Source: Prodigiosinella confusarubida (lineage in GTDB: Bacteria; Pseudomonadota; Gammaproteobacteria; Enterobacterales; Enterobacteriaceae). From it: a stretch of 64,000 nt of DNA. The position numbers and the translations under genes were made by a program. Where the stretch lies: assembly GCF_002847015.1 (NCBI RefSeq), contig NZ_CP025085.1, positions 62,001 to 126,000 of the forward strand, read 5' to 3'. Shown piece after piece: positions 44,096-54,066 of the stretch (within the stretch, counting starts at the first letter, position 1; each line of letters begins with the position of its first letter). The notes beneath the pieces are model-generated. The model had not been told where the DNA came from. It ran no database searches and was given only the letters and a program-made list of their open reading frames with translations.

Positions 44096-45082
44096 ATGTT
44101 ACATTATGAGCTACAACCTGGTTTCGATTTCCAACAAGCAGGCAAGCAGGTTCTGAACATTGAACGCGAAAGTCTGGCCCAGTTAGGTCAATACATTGAT
44201 GACAACTTTTCCCGTGCCTGTGAGAGAATTTTTCATTGCCAAGGCAAAGTTGTGGTAATGGGCATGGGCAAGTCCGGACATATCGGTTGTAAAATGGCAG
44301 CGACCTTTGCCAGCACCGGTACGCCCGCATTCTTTGTCCATCCCGGTGAAGCCAGCCACGGTGATTTGGGGATGATTACCACGCAGGATGTAATAGTCGC
44401 CATCTCCAACTCCGGTGAATCCCATGAAATTCTGTCACTGATTCCAGTGCTGAAACGCCTACAAATCTGCCTTATATGTATGACTGGCAACCCGGAAAGC
44501 ACGATGGGCAAAGCCGCCGACATTCATCTGTGTGTACACGTTCCACAAGAGGCCTGTCCGCTTGGCCTGGCACCGACATCCAGCACGACTGCGACACTGG
44601 TTATGGGGGATGCGATAGCCGTAGCGTTATTACAGGCCCGTGGTTTCACCGCCGAAGATTTTGCCTTGTCACACCCGGGAGGAGCTCTGGGCCGCAAACT
44701 TTTGCTGCGTGTTAACGATATTATGCATTCTGGTGATGAAGTGCCGTGTGTGAACTGTGATGCTTCCCTACGAGATGCGCTATTGGAAATTACCCGTAAA
44801 AATCTTGGCATGACAGTAATTTGCAGCGATGGCTGGAAAATTGAAGGGATCTTTACTGATGGTGACCTGCGCCGTATTTTTGATATGAACATTGATTTGA
44901 ACAGTGCTCGTATCGCGGATGTCATGACTCGTGGCGGAATACGGGTCACGCCCCAAATGCTGGCCGTGGATGCCCTTAACCTGATGCAATCACGCCATAT
45001 AACTTCACTACTGGTGGCAGATGATGACCGTCTGCTCGGAATCGTTCATATGCACGACATGCTGCGGGCTGGTGTGGTTTAA
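44096..45082 (+). CDS. kdsD: Arabinose-5-phosphate isomerase KdsD
   Basis: A 328-residue enzyme that converts ribulose 5-phosphate to arabinose 5-phosphate, the precursor of KDO in LPS. It has an N-terminal SIS domain (VVVMGMGKSGHIGCKMAATFASTGTP from about 48, and SNSGESHEI) and two C-terminal CBS domains (about 210-268 and 277-328). The ATG at 44096 gives the E. coli N-terminus (ELQPGFDFQQAGK) with AGGA upstream; a longer reading into yrbG is not supported. Confidence 0.96.
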   Translation: MLHYELQPGFDFQQAGKQVLNIERESLAQLGQYIDDNFSRACERIFHCQGKVVVMGMGKSGHIGCKMAATFASTGTPAFFVHPGEASHGDLGMITTQDVIVAISNSGESHEILSLIPVLKRLQICLICMTGNPESTMGKAADIHLCVHVPQEACPLGLAPTSSTTATLVMGDAIAVALLQARGFTAEDFALSHPGGALGRKLLLRVNDIMHSGDEVPCVNCDASLRDALLEITRKNLGMTVICSDGWKIEGIFTDGDLRRIFDMNIDLNSARIADVMTRGGIRVTPQMLAVDALNLMQSRHITSLLVADDDRLLGIVHMHDMLRAGVV

Positions 45083-45149
45083 TCTGTCGACACTGCGGTC
45101 ATGATATTGCATAACCATAAGCCTCTGCTAAAACCAAGGATAAGCGTGA

Positions 45150-45716
45150 ATGAGTGAAACCGGGACGCAAACCGACACTTGCTACGGGCCTGTCGACTCG
45201 CGGGTACTGGCCAAGGCCCGAGATATTCGTTTGTTAATCTGCGATGTCGACGGTGTACTCTCCGATGGCCTGATCTACATGGGGAACCAGGGAGAAGAAC
45301 TTAAGGCATTTCATGTGCGAGATGGCTATGGCATCCGCTGTCTGCTGACTTCCGGCATAGATATCGCGATTATTACAGGTCGTTCAGCACAACTACTGGT
45401 AGATCGCTGTATAACATTAGGGATTACTCACCTTTATCAGGGCCAGTCTGATAAGCTTTTAGCCTTCCAAAAGCTGTTGGGTGAGCTGTCTTTGACAGCG
45501 GACCAGGTTGCTTATATCGGCGATGATTTAATCGACTGGCCGGTGATGGCCCAAGTAGGGCTGAGTGTAGCCGTTGCAGACGCTCATCCATTATTGCTGC
45601 CAATGGCGGATTACATTACACGTATTTCTGGAGGCCATGGTGCTGTGCGTGAAATTTGCGATCTTATTCTGTTGGCTCAAGATAAGCTGGAGCATGCCAA
45701 AGGGCTGTCGATATGA
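45150..45716 (+). CDS. kdsC: KDO-8-phosphate phosphatase KdsC
   Basis: A 188-residue HAD phosphatase (C0 type, tetrameric, without a cap) that releases KDO from KDO 8-phosphate. The nucleophile motif is CDVDGVLSDG with Asp32 and Asp34; motif II is ITGRSA and motif IV GDDLIDWPVM. The stop overlaps the lptC start by 4 bp. Length equals E. coli KdsC. Confidence 0.97.
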   Translation: MSETGTQTDTCYGPVDSRVLAKARDIRLLICDVDGVLSDGLIYMGNQGEELKAFHVRDGYGIRCLLTSGIDIAIITGRSAQLLVDRCITLGITHLYQGQSDKLLAFQKLLGELSLTADQVAYIGDDLIDWPVMAQVGLSVAVADAHPLLLPMADYITRISGGHGAVREICDLILLAQDKLEHAKGLSI

Positions 45717-46282
45717 GTAAAACGAAAGGTTGGCTGACTATTCTGCTGGCATTGATCGCACTGATCCTGCTCGGTTTGAATTTAACCAATAACAAGACAA
45801 CATCGAACCCAGTGGTCACAACAAGTAACGCCCCCGATTATACGACCAAAGAAACAGTGACCGTAGTTTATGACCCAGCAGGGAAATTAAATTACAAACT
45901 GGTAGCAAGTGAAGCCGAATTTTTCAATACCGATCAGGTGAGTTGGTTTACCCTGCCCGTTGCCACCTTGTTTAATGAGCAGGGCGTGGCCACCTGGTCA
46001 GTGCGCTCTGATCGCGCCAAACTGACAAAAGATAAAATGCTCTATTTGTATGGTCATGTTGAAGTAAACAGCCTTACCGCAGAGTCGCAACTGAAGCGCA
46101 TTAAAACGGACAATGCCCAGGTAAACCTGATAACTCAAGATGTCTCATCAGATGATGAAGTCACACTGTACGGTACCGGCTTTACTTCCAACGGATTAAG
46201 AATGCGCGGCAATCTGCGCGACAAAACTGCCGAGTTGATCGAAAAGGTAAAAACCTCCTATGAAATCCCACAAAACAAATAA
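45713..46282 (+). CDS. lptC: LPS export protein LptC
   Basis: A 189-residue bitopic inner-membrane protein that takes LPS from LptB2FG and passes it to LptA. One N-terminal membrane helix (WLTILLALIALILLGLNL, about 7-24) gates the lateral opening of LptFG. The periplasmic beta-jellyroll (OstA-like) follows, with SEAEFFNTDQVSWFTLPV conserved. The 3' end overlaps lptA by 23 bp. Confidence 0.96.
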   Translation: MSKTKGWLTILLALIALILLGLNLTNNKTTSNPVVTTSNAPDYTTKETVTVVYDPAGKLNYKLVASEAEFFNTDQVSWFTLPVATLFNEQGVATWSVRSDRAKLTKDKMLYLYGHVEVNSLTAESQLKRIKTDNAQVNLITQDVSSDDEVTLYGTGFTSNGLRMRGNLRDKTAELIEKVKTSYEIPQNK

Positions 46283-46838
46283 TCTGATACGTAGTACCTT
46301 GCTCGCCAGCTCTCTGTTTGCCGTTAGCATTCCGGCACTGGCATTAACCAGCGATACCGAGCAACCAATACATATCGATTCAGACCAGCAATCCCTTGAT
46401 ATGCAGAGTAATGTTGCCACTTTTACTGGCAACGTTATCGTCACCCAAGGCTCCATCATAGTTCATGCAGATAAAGTCGTGGTTACCCGCCCTCAAGGGA
46501 AACAAGGCCATGAAATTATTGAAGGCTATGGTAATCCCGCCACATTTTATCAGATGCAGGACAATGGCAAACCTGTAAAAGGTCATGCGCAAAAATTGCG
46601 CTATGAGCTGGATAAGGATTTTGTCATCCTGACGGGCAACGCCTATCTGGAACAGTTGGACAGCAACATAAAAGGCGACCGTATTACCTATCTGGTAAAA
46701 CAACAACAGATGGAAGCGTTCAGTGACAAAGGAAAACGAGTAACTACGGTATTGGTGCCCTCTCAACTTCAGGATAAAGGCGACCAAAGTAAATCGCAGA
46801 GCAAGTCACCCAAAACGCAACAGCGAGTGGCACAGTAA
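46260..46838 (+). CDS. lptA: LPS transport periplasmic protein LptA
   Basis: A 192-residue periplasmic protein that oligomerises end to end into the bridge carrying LPS across the periplasm. The signal peptide ends near SIPALA before LTSDTEQP (about residue 29). The OstA jellyroll is visible in SDQQSLDMQSNVATFTGNVI and EGYGNPATFYQMQDNGKPVKG. The C-terminus is Lys/Ser/Gln-rich. In E. coli this gene also has a sigma-E promoter inside lptC; I did not find a clear one here. Confidence 0.96.
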   Translation: MKSHKTNNLIRSTLLASSLFAVSIPALALTSDTEQPIHIDSDQQSLDMQSNVATFTGNVIVTQGSIIVHADKVVVTRPQGKQGHEIIEGYGNPATFYQMQDNGKPVKGHAQKLRYELDKDFVILTGNAYLEQLDSNIKGDRITYLVKQQQMEAFSDKGKRVTTVLVPSQLQDKGDQSKSQSKSPKTQQRVAQ

Positions 46839-46841
46839 CCT

Positions 46842-47567
46842 ATGGCTACATTAATTGCAGAAAATCTGGCCAAAGCATACAAAGGCCGCAAAGTAGTGGA
46901 AGATGTCAGTCTCACCGTCAACTCCGGTGAAATTGTTGGTCTGCTCGGTCCCAATGGCGCAGGTAAAACTACGACGTTTTATATGGTGGTAGGAATAGTG
47001 CAGTGCGACGAAGGCCGTATCATTATTGATGATAATGACATCACTTTACTGCCTTTGCATGACCGTGCGCACCGCGGTATTGGTTACCTGCCTCAGGAAG
47101 CATCCATTTTTCGTCGTTTGAGTGTCTATGACAACCTGATGGCTGTGCTGCAAATCCGCAAGGATCTGACGACAGAACAGCAGGAAGATCGCGCAAATGA
47201 GCTAATGGAGGAGTTTCATATTGTTCACTTGCGCGATAGTCTGGGACAATCGCTCTCGGGTGGTGAACGTCGACGGGTAGAGATAGCCCGGGCGCTGGCT
47301 GCCAACCCGAAGTTCATCCTGCTGGATGAACCTTTCGCCGGGGTAGATCCTATTTCGGTGATTGATATTAAAAAGATCATTGAACACCTGCGCGACAGTG
47401 GCTTAGGCGTACTGATCACCGATCATAACGTTCGTGAAACGTTAGACGTTTGTGAACGCGCTTACATCGTTAGCCAGGGTCACCTTATTGCCCACGGCTC
47501 ACCGATGGATATACTGGCCAACGAGCAAGTAAAACGAGTCTATTTGGGTGAAGGATTTCGACTCTAA
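46842..47567 (+). CDS. lptB: LPS export ABC ATPase LptB
   Basis: A 241-residue cytoplasmic ABC ATPase dimer that powers LPS extraction with LptFG and LptC. Walker [12 protein letters not shown] (Lys42), Q-loop in [20 protein letters not shown], signature [16 protein letters not shown], Walker [14 protein letters not shown], and the switch His in ITDHNVRET. The start is 3 bp after the lptA stop. Confidence 0.98.
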   Translation: MATLIAENLAKAYKGRKVVEDVSLTVNSGEIVGLLGPNGAGKTTTFYMVVGIVQCDEGRIIIDDNDITLLPLHDRAHRGIGYLPQEASIFRRLSVYDNLMAVLQIRKDLTTEQQEDRANELMEEFHIVHLRDSLGQSLSGGERRRVEIARALAANPKFILLDEPFAGVDPISVIDIKKIIEHLRDSGLGVLITDHNVRETLDVCERAYIVSQGHLIAHGSPMDILANEQVKRVYLGEGFRL

Positions 47568-47608
47568 TAACGTCGTTTTTTAATTATATAAGGAAGTTAG
47601 CGCTATTT

Positions 47609-49042
47609 ATGAAGCAAGGTTTGCAACTCAGGCTTAGCCAACAATTGGCCATGACACCACAACTGCAACAGGCAATTCGTCTGCTGCAGTTGTCCACGCT
47701 TGAACTCCAGCAAGAGATCCAACAGGCGCTGGAAAGCAATCCATTGTTAGAACAGGCTGATACGCATGAAGAAGTAGACACCGTAGAAAACACCGACAGC
47801 GAAGCATTAGATACACGGGAAGCGCTGGAACAGAAAGATATGCCAGATGAACTGCCGCTGGATGCCGCCTGGGATGAAATTTATACTGCCGGAACCCCTT
47901 CAGGTACCAGCACTGACTACCGCGATGACGAACTGCCAGTCTACCAGGGAGAAACCACCCAAACCTTGCAGGACTACCTGATGTGGCAGGTGGAACTGAC
48001 ACCGTTTTCTGATACTGATGCGGCTATTGCCACATCAATAGTGGATGCGGTTGACAACACTGGCTATCTGACCGTATCGCTGGATGAAATCCGTGAGAGC
48101 ATCGGTGACGATAATGTCACGATGGAAGAAGTGGAAGCAGTACTCAAGCGGGTACAGCATTTTGACCCGATAGGTGTTGCCGCTCGCGATCTGCGAGACT
48201 GCCTGCTAGTACAACTTTCGCAATTTGCGCCGGATACGCCCTGGCTGTCAGAGGCTAAACTGATTGTCAGTGAGTTTCTGGATCTGCTGGCAAACCATGA
48301 TTTTCGTGCCTTGATCCGTTCCAGTCGTCTGAAAGAAGATGTACTGAAAGAAGCTCTGGCATTAATTCAATCCCTTGACCCGCGCCCTGGTCAATCAATT
48401 AACACTGGTGAATCAGAATATGTGATTCCCGATGTTCTGACTCATAAGGTACAAGATCGCTGGATAGTCGAACTGAACACAGACAGTGTTCCCAGGTTAC
48501 AGATCAACCAGCAATATGCGGCGATGGGCAACAGTGTGCGTAGTGACAGTGACGGCCAGTTTATCCGTAGTCACCTGCAGGAAGCCCGCTGGCTAATCAA
48601 AAGTCTGGAGAGTCGCAACGAAACCTTGTTAAAGGTCACTCGCTGTATCGTCGAGCAGCAACTGGCATTTTTTGAACAGGGCGAAGAGTTTATGAAACCC
48701 ATGGTGCTGGCGGATATCGCCCAGGCTGTGGATATGCATGAGTCCACTATTTCCCGCGTGACTACGCAGAAATTTCTGCATAGCCCACGAGGTATTTTCG
48801 AACTGAAATATTTCTTCTCCAGCCACGTGAATACAGACAGTGGTGGCGAAGCGTCATCCACCGCTATTCGGGCGCTGGTCAAGAAACTGATCGCTGCGGA
48901 AAACCCCGCGAAGCCATTGAGTGACAGTAAACTAACCACTTTGCTCTCTGAACAGGGAATCATTGTGGCTCGGAGAACTGTTGCAAAGTACCGAGAGTCT
49001 CTATCTATCCCGCCGTCAAATCAGCGTAAGCAGCTGGTCTGA
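47609..49042 (+). CDS. rpoN: RNA polymerase sigma-54 factor
   Basis: A 477-residue sigma-54 that directs RNA polymerase to -24/-12 promoters of nitrogen, formate, phage-shock and, in soft-rot bacteria, hrp type III secretion genes. Region I is Gln/Leu-rich ([20 protein letters not shown]), region II acidic, the core-binding domain follows, then the HTH ([14 protein letters not shown]) and the RpoN box [10 protein letters not shown] (454-463). The gene order lptB-rpoN-hpf-ptsN is the standard one. Confidence 0.98.
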   Translation: MKQGLQLRLSQQLAMTPQLQQAIRLLQLSTLELQQEIQQALESNPLLEQADTHEEVDTVENTDSEALDTREALEQKDMPDELPLDAAWDEIYTAGTPSGTSTDYRDDELPVYQGETTQTLQDYLMWQVELTPFSDTDAAIATSIVDAVDNTGYLTVSLDEIRESIGDDNVTMEEVEAVLKRVQHFDPIGVAARDLRDCLLVQLSQFAPDTPWLSEAKLIVSEFLDLLANHDFRALIRSSRLKEDVLKEALALIQSLDPRPGQSINTGESEYVIPDVLTHKVQDRWIVELNTDSVPRLQINQQYAAMGNSVRSDSDGQFIRSHLQEARWLIKSLESRNETLLKVTRCIVEQQLAFFEQGEEFMKPMVLADIAQAVDMHESTISRVTTQKFLHSPRGIFELKYFFSSHVNTDSGGEASSTAIRALVKKLIAAENPAKPLSDSKLTTLLSEQGIIVARRTVAKYRESLSIPPSNQRKQLV

Positions 49043-49065
49043 CCCTAATTGAGAAGGAAGATGAT

Positions 49066-49353
49066 ATGCAGCTCAACATTACCGGACACCACGTCGAAAT
49101 AACTGATGCCTTGCGCGATTTTGTCAATACAAAATTCGCAAAACTTGAACAATACTTTGATCGTATAAATCAGGTGTACGTGGTACTTAAAGTGGAAAAG
49201 ATCCAGCAGATTGCGGATGCTACAATCCACGTTAACGGCGGTGAGCTGCACGCTACATCAGAAGCGGATGATATGTATGCTGCCATCGATCTTTTGATCG
49301 ATAAACTGGCGCGACAGTTAAACAAACATAAGGATAAACTGAAACAACACTGA
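49066..49353 (+). CDS. hpf: Ribosome hibernation promoting factor (short HPF)
   Basis: A 95-residue short-form HPF that binds in the 30S decoding channel and, with RMF, forms 100S ribosome dimers in stationary phase. Sequence begins MQLNITGHHVEITDALRDFV and ends KLARQLNKHKDKLKQH, as in E. coli. AGAAGGA lies 7 bases before the ATG. No dimerising C-terminal extension of the long form is present. Confidence 0.97.
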   Translation: MQLNITGHHVEITDALRDFVNTKFAKLEQYFDRINQVYVVLKVEKIQQIADATIHVNGGELHATSEADDMYAAIDLLIDKLARQLNKHKDKLKQH

Positions 49354-49386
49354 TTTTTTCATCGCCTTCAGGCGCAGGGACAGCAA

Positions 49387-49413
49387 TCAGCCTACTGTTA
49401 AACAGTAGGCTGA
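49387..49413 (+). repeat. 13-bp near-perfect palindrome between hpf and ptsN
   Basis: TCAGCCTACTGTT, one base, AACAGTAGGCTGA. As RNA it makes a strong hairpin 18 nt before the ptsN start region. There is no U-tract, so mRNA processing, attenuation or a regulatory site are the options. Confidence 0.7.
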
Positions 49414-49430
49414 TTATCTGAGGCACAAAA

Positions 49431-49925
49431 GTGTCGTTAAGTGAAAACGAAATGAACAACGATCCCGTTATGCAACTCAGCGCAGTGCTCCGTAAAGAGT
49501 GCACCCGTAGTGCTGTCCACTGCCAGAGTAAGAAACGTGCCCTGGAAATCATCAGTGAACTGGCGGCTCAACAGCTCAATCTACCCTCGCAGATTATCTT
49601 CGAAGCGATCCTGACACGGGAGCGCATGGGCAGTACAGGTATCGGCAACGGCATTGCGATTCCCCACGGGAAACTGGAAGATGAAAATACACTGGGTGCA
49701 GTTGGTGTGTTTATCCAGCTAGAGCAGCCCATTGCCTTTGATGCCATCGATAACCAACCCGTAGATTTACTTTTTGCCTTGCTGGTTCCCGCGGAACAAT
49801 GTAAAACCCATTTACATACGTTATCCCTCATTGCCAAACGGCTCGCCGATAAAACAATATGTCGGCGTCTGCGTGCGGCACAAAGTGATGATGAGCTGTA
49901 CCAGATTATGACCGAGGCCGAATAA
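49431..49925 (+). CDS. ptsN: Nitrogen PTS enzyme IIA (PtsN)
   Basis: A 164-residue EIIA-Ntr protein that receives phosphate from Npr and regulates potassium uptake, envelope stress and nitrogen responses; it transports no sugar. The phosphorylated His is in IAIPHGKLED (His79 in this numbering). A GTG start at 49431 has a good AGG box 7 bases upstream. The ATG at 49452 (MNNDPVMQL) fits the E. coli N-terminus in length but lacks a ribosome-binding site, so both starts remain possible. Confidence 0.95.
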   Translation: MSLSENEMNNDPVMQLSAVLRKECTRSAVHCQSKKRALEIISELAAQQLNLPSQIIFEAILTRERMGSTGIGNGIAIPHGKLEDENTLGAVGVFIQLEQPIAFDAIDNQPVDLLFALLVPAEQCKTHLHTLSLIAKRLADKTICRRLRAAQSDDELYQIMTEAE

Positions 49926-50118
49926 TGTGGCACAGTTACTGGCAACACCGTGGCGCAAATCGATAGACATACCATAAAAATTCAACGGTGTCAGACCTTT
50001 GCCTGACAACAGCCCGGGGTTGCGAAATTAACCATAGATTCCGGCGTCGCCGGGCTACTAACGGAAACTAACTGTGGCGGTGGATCTTCATCATCTGCTG
50101 CCAGGGGGGAATCTTCAG

Positions 50119-50973
50119 ATGGTGCTGATGATTGTCAGTGGTCGGTCAGGTTCGGGAAAATCCGTAGCCCTGCGCGCACTGGAAGACATGGGCTTCTACT
50201 GCGTAGATAACCTACCGGTGGTTCTACTACCGGACCTCGCCAACACGCTAGCAGAGCGTAACATCTCTGCAGCCGTCAGCATTGACGTGCGCAACATGCC
50301 TGAATCGCCGGAAATACTGGAACAAGCCATCACGCAGTTGCCAAAAAGTTTTTCGCCTCAATTACTGTTTCTGGATGCTGATCGCAACACGCTGATCCGC
50401 CGTTACAGTGATACTCGTCGTCTTCATCCACTCTCCAGCAAGAATCTGTCCCTGGAAAGCGCCATTGATGAGGAAAACGATTTGCTCGAACCTCTGCGTT
50501 CCCGTGCCGACCTTATCATTGACACGTCAGAAATGTCGGTACATGAACTGGCCGAGATGTTACGTACCCGTTTGCTGGGTAAACGGGAACGTGAGCTGAC
50601 AATGGTATTTGAATCATTCGGTTATAAACACGGTATTCCTATTGATGCCGACTATGTTTTTGACGTTCGTTTTTTGCCTAATCCCCACTGGGACCCAAAA
50701 CTACGCCCAATGACCGGGTTGGATAAACCGGTAGCCGCATTTTTGGATCGTCATACTGAAGTTCATAACTTCATCTATCAAACCCGTAGCTACCTGGAGT
50801 TATGGTTGCCGATGCTGGAAACCAATAATCGTAGCTATCTAACGGTGGCGATTGGTTGTACAGGTGGTAAGCATCGCTCTGTCTACATTGCGGAACAATT
50901 GGCAGACTATTTTCGTTCCCGTGGTAAAAATGTACAGTCACGTCATCGTACGTTGGAAAAGCGAAAATCATGA
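50119..50973 (+). CDS. rapZ: RNase adaptor protein RapZ
   Basis: A 284-residue protein that binds GlcN6P and guides RNase E to the sRNA GlmZ, so controlling glmS and amino-sugar synthesis. The N-terminal kinase-like domain has Walker A GRSGSGKS (8-15) and a Walker B-like [11 protein letters not shown]. The C-terminal domain carries [22 protein letters not shown] and the basic RNA-binding tail [18 protein letters not shown]. The ATG at 50119 follows GGGGGGA by 8 bases; a GTG-initiated extension of 15 codons is not supported. Confidence 0.97.
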   Translation: MVLMIVSGRSGSGKSVALRALEDMGFYCVDNLPVVLLPDLANTLAERNISAAVSIDVRNMPESPEILEQAITQLPKSFSPQLLFLDADRNTLIRRYSDTRRLHPLSSKNLSLESAIDEENDLLEPLRSRADLIIDTSEMSVHELAEMLRTRLLGKRERELTMVFESFGYKHGIPIDADYVFDVRFLPNPHWDPKLRPMTGLDKPVAAFLDRHTEVHNFIYQTRSYLELWLPMLETNNRSYLTVAIGCTGGKHRSVYIAEQLADYFRSRGKNVQSRHRTLEKRKS

Positions 50974-51242
50974 CCGTAAAACAAACCGTTGAAGTCAAAA
51001 ACCGCCTTGGAATGCATGCTCGACCAGCCATGAAATTATTTGAACTGGTACAAAGCTTTGAGGCTGAAGTTCTTTTACGTAATGATAGTGGTGTAGAGGC
51101 TGAAGCCAGCAGCGTCATTGCCATGCTAATGTTGGATTCAGCCAAAGGGCGCTATATTGAGATTGAAGTCAGCGGTTCGGATGAAGAACAGGCTTTGGCG
51201 TCGGTTATTGAACTGTTTGAAGCCGGATTTGACGAGGATTAA
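50970..51242 (+). CDS. npr: Phosphocarrier protein NPr
   Basis: A 90-residue HPr-like carrier of the nitrogen PTS; it moves phosphate from EI-Ntr (PtsP) to PtsN. The phosphorylated residue is His16 in [10 protein letters not shown]. The regulatory Ser region seen in HPr is replaced by [14 protein letters not shown]. The ATG overlaps the rapZ stop by 4 bp. Last gene of the yrbG-npr set. Confidence 0.97.
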   Translation: MTVKQTVEVKNRLGMHARPAMKLFELVQSFEAEVLLRNDSGVEAEASSVIAMLMLDSAKGRYIEIEVSGSDEEQALASVIELFEAGFDED

Positions 51243-51347
51243 TTTATCCTTCATCAGGATCACCGTCCATCACCATCTTCGTGATCCCGATCTCTTCCTT
51301 TCACTCCCATAAGAACCTACTATCATTTAAAGCATGTCCTTTTTTAT

Positions 51348-51384
51348 ACACCCCCGCCCCTCTTGGCGCGGGGGTGTTGCTTTT
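51348..51384 (+). terminator. Rho-independent terminator after npr
   Basis: A 10-bp GC-rich stem ACACCCCCGC / GCGGGGGTGT (51348-51357 and 51368-51377) with a 10-base loop, followed by TGCTTTTA. It ends the long kds/lpt/rpoN transcript and lies 33 bp before rnk. Confidence 0.88.
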
Positions 51385-51416
51385 ATGTTGTAATCATATA
51401 AAAACCGGAGAGGAGT

Positions 51417-51827
51417 ATGACAAAACCAAACCTGACAATCAGCGAACTGGATGCCGAACGCCTCGACACATTGCTGGAGAACCCCGCTTTCGCGAACACA
51501 GCTACGGCTCTGGCACTGAACGAAGAGTTAGATCGTGCGGAAATCCTGCCGCAAACAGAGATACCCGCAGATGTGGTAACCATGAATAGCCGGATCCGAT
51601 TTCGCGATCTGAAGACACAAGAAGAACATATACGGACATTGGTTTATCCGTCAGCAGTAAAAGATAGTCAAGAGCAGCTTTCCGTTATGGCACCACTAGG
51701 CGCAGCCTTACTCGGCATGCATGTGGGCAGCACCATAGACTGGAAATTGCCAAATGGAGAAGAGGCGCACATTACCGTGCTGGAATTATTGTATCAACCA
51801 GAAGCGGCTAGCGAATATCATCGCTGA
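51417..51827 (+). CDS. rnk: Regulator of nucleoside diphosphate kinase Rnk
   Basis: A 136-residue GreA/GreB-like protein that binds RNA polymerase and has a short N-terminal coiled-coil without the acidic GreA tip. The C-terminal FKBP-like domain is seen in DVVTMNSRIRFRDL and PLGAALLGMHVGSTIDWKLPNG. It has GGAGAGGAG about 3-10 bases before the ATG. In E. coli rnk lies far from npr, so this adjacency is a family- or genus-level difference. Confidence 0.95.
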   Translation: MTKPNLTISELDAERLDTLLENPAFANTATALALNEELDRAEILPQTEIPADVVTMNSRIRFRDLKTQEEHIRTLVYPSAVKDSQEQLSVMAPLGAALLGMHVGSTIDWKLPNGEEAHITVLELLYQPEAASEYHR

Positions 51828-51852
51828 TAATTCAAGTTAGTATTATTGGATG

Positions 51853-51879
51853 GACGATCCCCGCACTATGGGGATCGTC
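51853..51879. terminator. Bidirectional terminator between rnk and pmbA
   Basis: A 10-bp perfect stem GACGATCCCC / GGGGATCGTC (51853-51862 and 51870-51879) with a 7-base loop, between two convergent genes. Confidence 0.75.
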
Positions 51880-51891
51880 AGGCGTCGTCGT

Positions 51892-53232
51892 TTATGCTCC
51901 GGCAATTTTCATGGCGGGTAACAACACTGAGCCACATTGGATATTACTGCGGTTTTCTATATCATCACCCGTGGTAACGATGTTACGCAGCATATCTTTC
52001 AGGTTCCCGGCAATGGTAATTTCACTCACCGGATACTGGATTTCCCCATTTTCGATCCAGAAACCTGCCGCGCCACGGGAATAGTCGCCGGTGACCGCAC
52101 TGACGCCATGTCCCATCAACTCAGTCACCAACAGACCTTTACCCATTTGTTTGAGCATACCGTTGAAATCCAGCCCTTGTCCGGCAATATGCCAGTTATG
52201 AATACCACCAGCGTGTCCGGTACTCTTCATACCCAGTTTACGAGCGGAATAACTGGTTAACAGCCAGGTCTGCAGGACACCATCCTTCACAATTTCCCGT
52301 TGCTGGGTACGAACACCTTCACCATCAAACGGTGAAGACGCCAGCCCTTTACGCAGGTGTGGGAACTCTTCGATAGTCAGCCACTCAGGCAGAATTTGCT
52401 GCCCAAGTTTATCCAGCAGGAAGGTTGACTTACGGTATACACTGCCACCACTGATAGCCCCCACCAAATGACCAAATAGTCCGGTAGCCACCTCAGCGGC
52501 AAACATCACTGGTGCTTCCATGGTTGGTAATTTATGCGGATCCAACCGCGCCAATGTGCGTCTGGCACACTCTTCACCCACCCACTCAGGTGTCTTTAAA
52601 TCATCCAGAGAACGCCCAATGGTATAAGCGTAATCACGCTCCATATCACCATTATGCTCAGCAATGACACAGCTGGACATCGAATGCCGGCTTGAGCAGT
52701 AACTTTGCAACATACCGTGGCTGTTGCCGAACACCTTGATGCCATAATGGCTGTTGAAGCTACCGCCTTCCGTATTCGTGATACGTTTGTCGGCTTTCAG
52801 TGCCACCTGCTCAGCACGAGCTGCCAGCTCAATACCACGCTCAGCATCCAGTTCTGCCGGGTGAAACAAATCCAGATCCGGAGCATCAAACGCCAACAAA
52901 TCTTTATCCGCCGGGCCAGTGCAGGGATCGACCGAGGTATAACGGGCAATATCCAACGCCGCTTTTACTGTGCGGGCGATAGCATCCGGACTAAGATCCG
53001 TGGATGAGGCACTGCCTTTACGCTGCTGGTAATACACGGTAATACCCAGTGCTCCATCGCTGTTGAATTCGACATTTTCAACTTCACCATAACGGGTACT
53101 AACACCGATTCCTGTTGTTTTTGTCACTGCGACTTCTGCCGCATCAGAGCCAACGCACGCCAACTCCAACGCCTGTGCCACCGCTTGTTCCAACGTTTTC
53201 CGTTGTTCTGCAACCTGAGTGATTATTGTCAT
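51892..53232 (-). CDS. pmbA: Metalloprotease regulator PmbA (TldE)
   Basis: A 446-residue TldE-type partner of the TldD metalloprotease. The TldD/TldE pair matures microcin B17 and degrades CcdA-like peptides in E. coli. As expected for TldE, no HExxH zinc motif is present. Conserved parts are [14 protein letters not shown] near the N-terminus, FDGEGVRTQ and [14 protein letters not shown]-like [17 protein letters not shown] near the C-terminus. It is divergent from yjgA. Confidence 0.95.
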   Translation of the reverse strand: MTIITQVAEQRKTLEQAVAQALELACVGSDAAEVAVTKTTGIGVSTRYGEVENVEFNSDGALGITVYYQQRKGSASSTDLSPDAIARTVKAALDIARYTSVDPCTGPADKDLLAFDAPDLDLFHPAELDAERGIELAARAEQVALKADKRITNTEGGSFNSHYGIKVFGNSHGMLQSYCSSRHSMSSCVIAEHNGDMERDYAYTIGRSLDDLKTPEWVGEECARRTLARLDPHKLPTMEAPVMFAAEVATGLFGHLVGAISGGSVYRKSTFLLDKLGQQILPEWLTIEEFPHLRKGLASSPFDGEGVRTQQREIVKDGVLQTWLLTSYSARKLGMKSTGHAGGIHNWHIAGQGLDFNGMLKQMGKGLLVTELMGHGVSAVTGDYSRGAAGFWIENGEIQYPVSEITIAGNLKDMLRNIVTTGDDIENRSNIQCGSVLLPAMKIAGA

Positions 53233-53421
53233 CGATCTGCCATAATGAGTGAGAAAATATTCAGATAAATGATGCTACGAATTCCGTGTGAACGCTATTC
53301 GTCACCACACATCCGCATAAAAAGATGTAGCATAATGCTTTTGAGTCTAACAGGATCTGCAGACAATTTCGCAGAAAGCCCATAACCTGATAGGATCAGC
53401 CTCTTTTTTAGGGAGTCAACC

Positions 53422-53976
53422 ATGAACAAACATCCCGAAGACTGGCTGGATGACGTTCCAGACAACAGCCAAGACGACGACGATGATGATGAAATTATCT
53501 GGGTCAGTAAAAGCGAAATAAAGCGTGATGCCGAAGCCTTGAAAGATCTGGGTGCCGAATTGGTAGAACTGGGTAAAAACGCGCTGGACCGCATTCCGCT
53601 GGATGAAGATCTGCGAGCAGCGATTGAACTCGCGCAACGGATAAAAAAAGAAGGCCGCCGTCGCCAGCTCCAGTTGATCGGTAAAATGCTTCGTGCCCGT
53701 GATCCAGAGCCGATCAAAGCCGCCCTGGATAAACTGAAAAACCGTCATAATCAGCAGATTGTGCTATTTCATAAGCTGGAACAACTGCGTGATAGACTAA
53801 TAGAGAATGGAGACGATGCTATTCCAGATATTCTGACACGCTATCCACAAGCCGACCGTCAGCAATTACGTTCTCTGGCAAGGAACGCGCAAAAAGAAAA
53901 AACTGATAACAAGCCGCCAAAATCAGCCCGCCAGATTTTTCAGTACCTGCGTGAACTGGCTGAATCAAACGAATAA
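53422..53976 (+). CDS. yjgA: Ribosome biogenesis factor YjgA (DarP)
   Basis: A 184-residue charged, largely helical DUF615 protein that associates with pre-50S particles (also named DarP). An acidic N-terminus ([11 protein letters not shown]-like run at residues 14-24) is followed by [16 protein letters not shown] and the basic core [25 protein letters not shown] lies 6 bases before the ATG. The pmbA/yjgA divergent pair is conserved in enterobacteria. Confidence 0.95.
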   Translation: MNKHPEDWLDDVPDNSQDDDDDDEIIWVSKSEIKRDAEALKDLGAELVELGKNALDRIPLDEDLRAAIELAQRIKKEGRRRQLQLIGKMLRARDPEPIKAALDKLKNRHNQQIVLFHKLEQLRDRLIENGDDAIPDILTRYPQADRQQLRSLARNAQKEKTDNKPPKSARQIFQYLRELAESNE

Positions 53977-54017
53977 CAATGCCAGTAATGAGAAAATTAT
54001 TCCTGATATAGCCGACT

Positions 54018-54040
54018 CAGCCCCGAAACCGGGGCTGTTG
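54018..54040. terminator. Terminator between yjgA and trpS
   Basis: An 8-bp stem CAGCCCCG / CGGGGCTG (54018-54025 and 54030-54037) with an AAAC loop, between convergent yjgA and the aroK-trpS operon. The U-run is weak (TTGT). Confidence 0.65.
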
Positions 54041-54066
54041 TCCGATATCAATCTGGCTAACCGGCA

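Noticed and set aside
49926-49945. Sigma-54-like TGGCAC...CTGGC before rapZ
   Set aside because: The spacing between the GG and GC doublets is one base too long and the -12 element lacks TTGC, although rpoN is close by.
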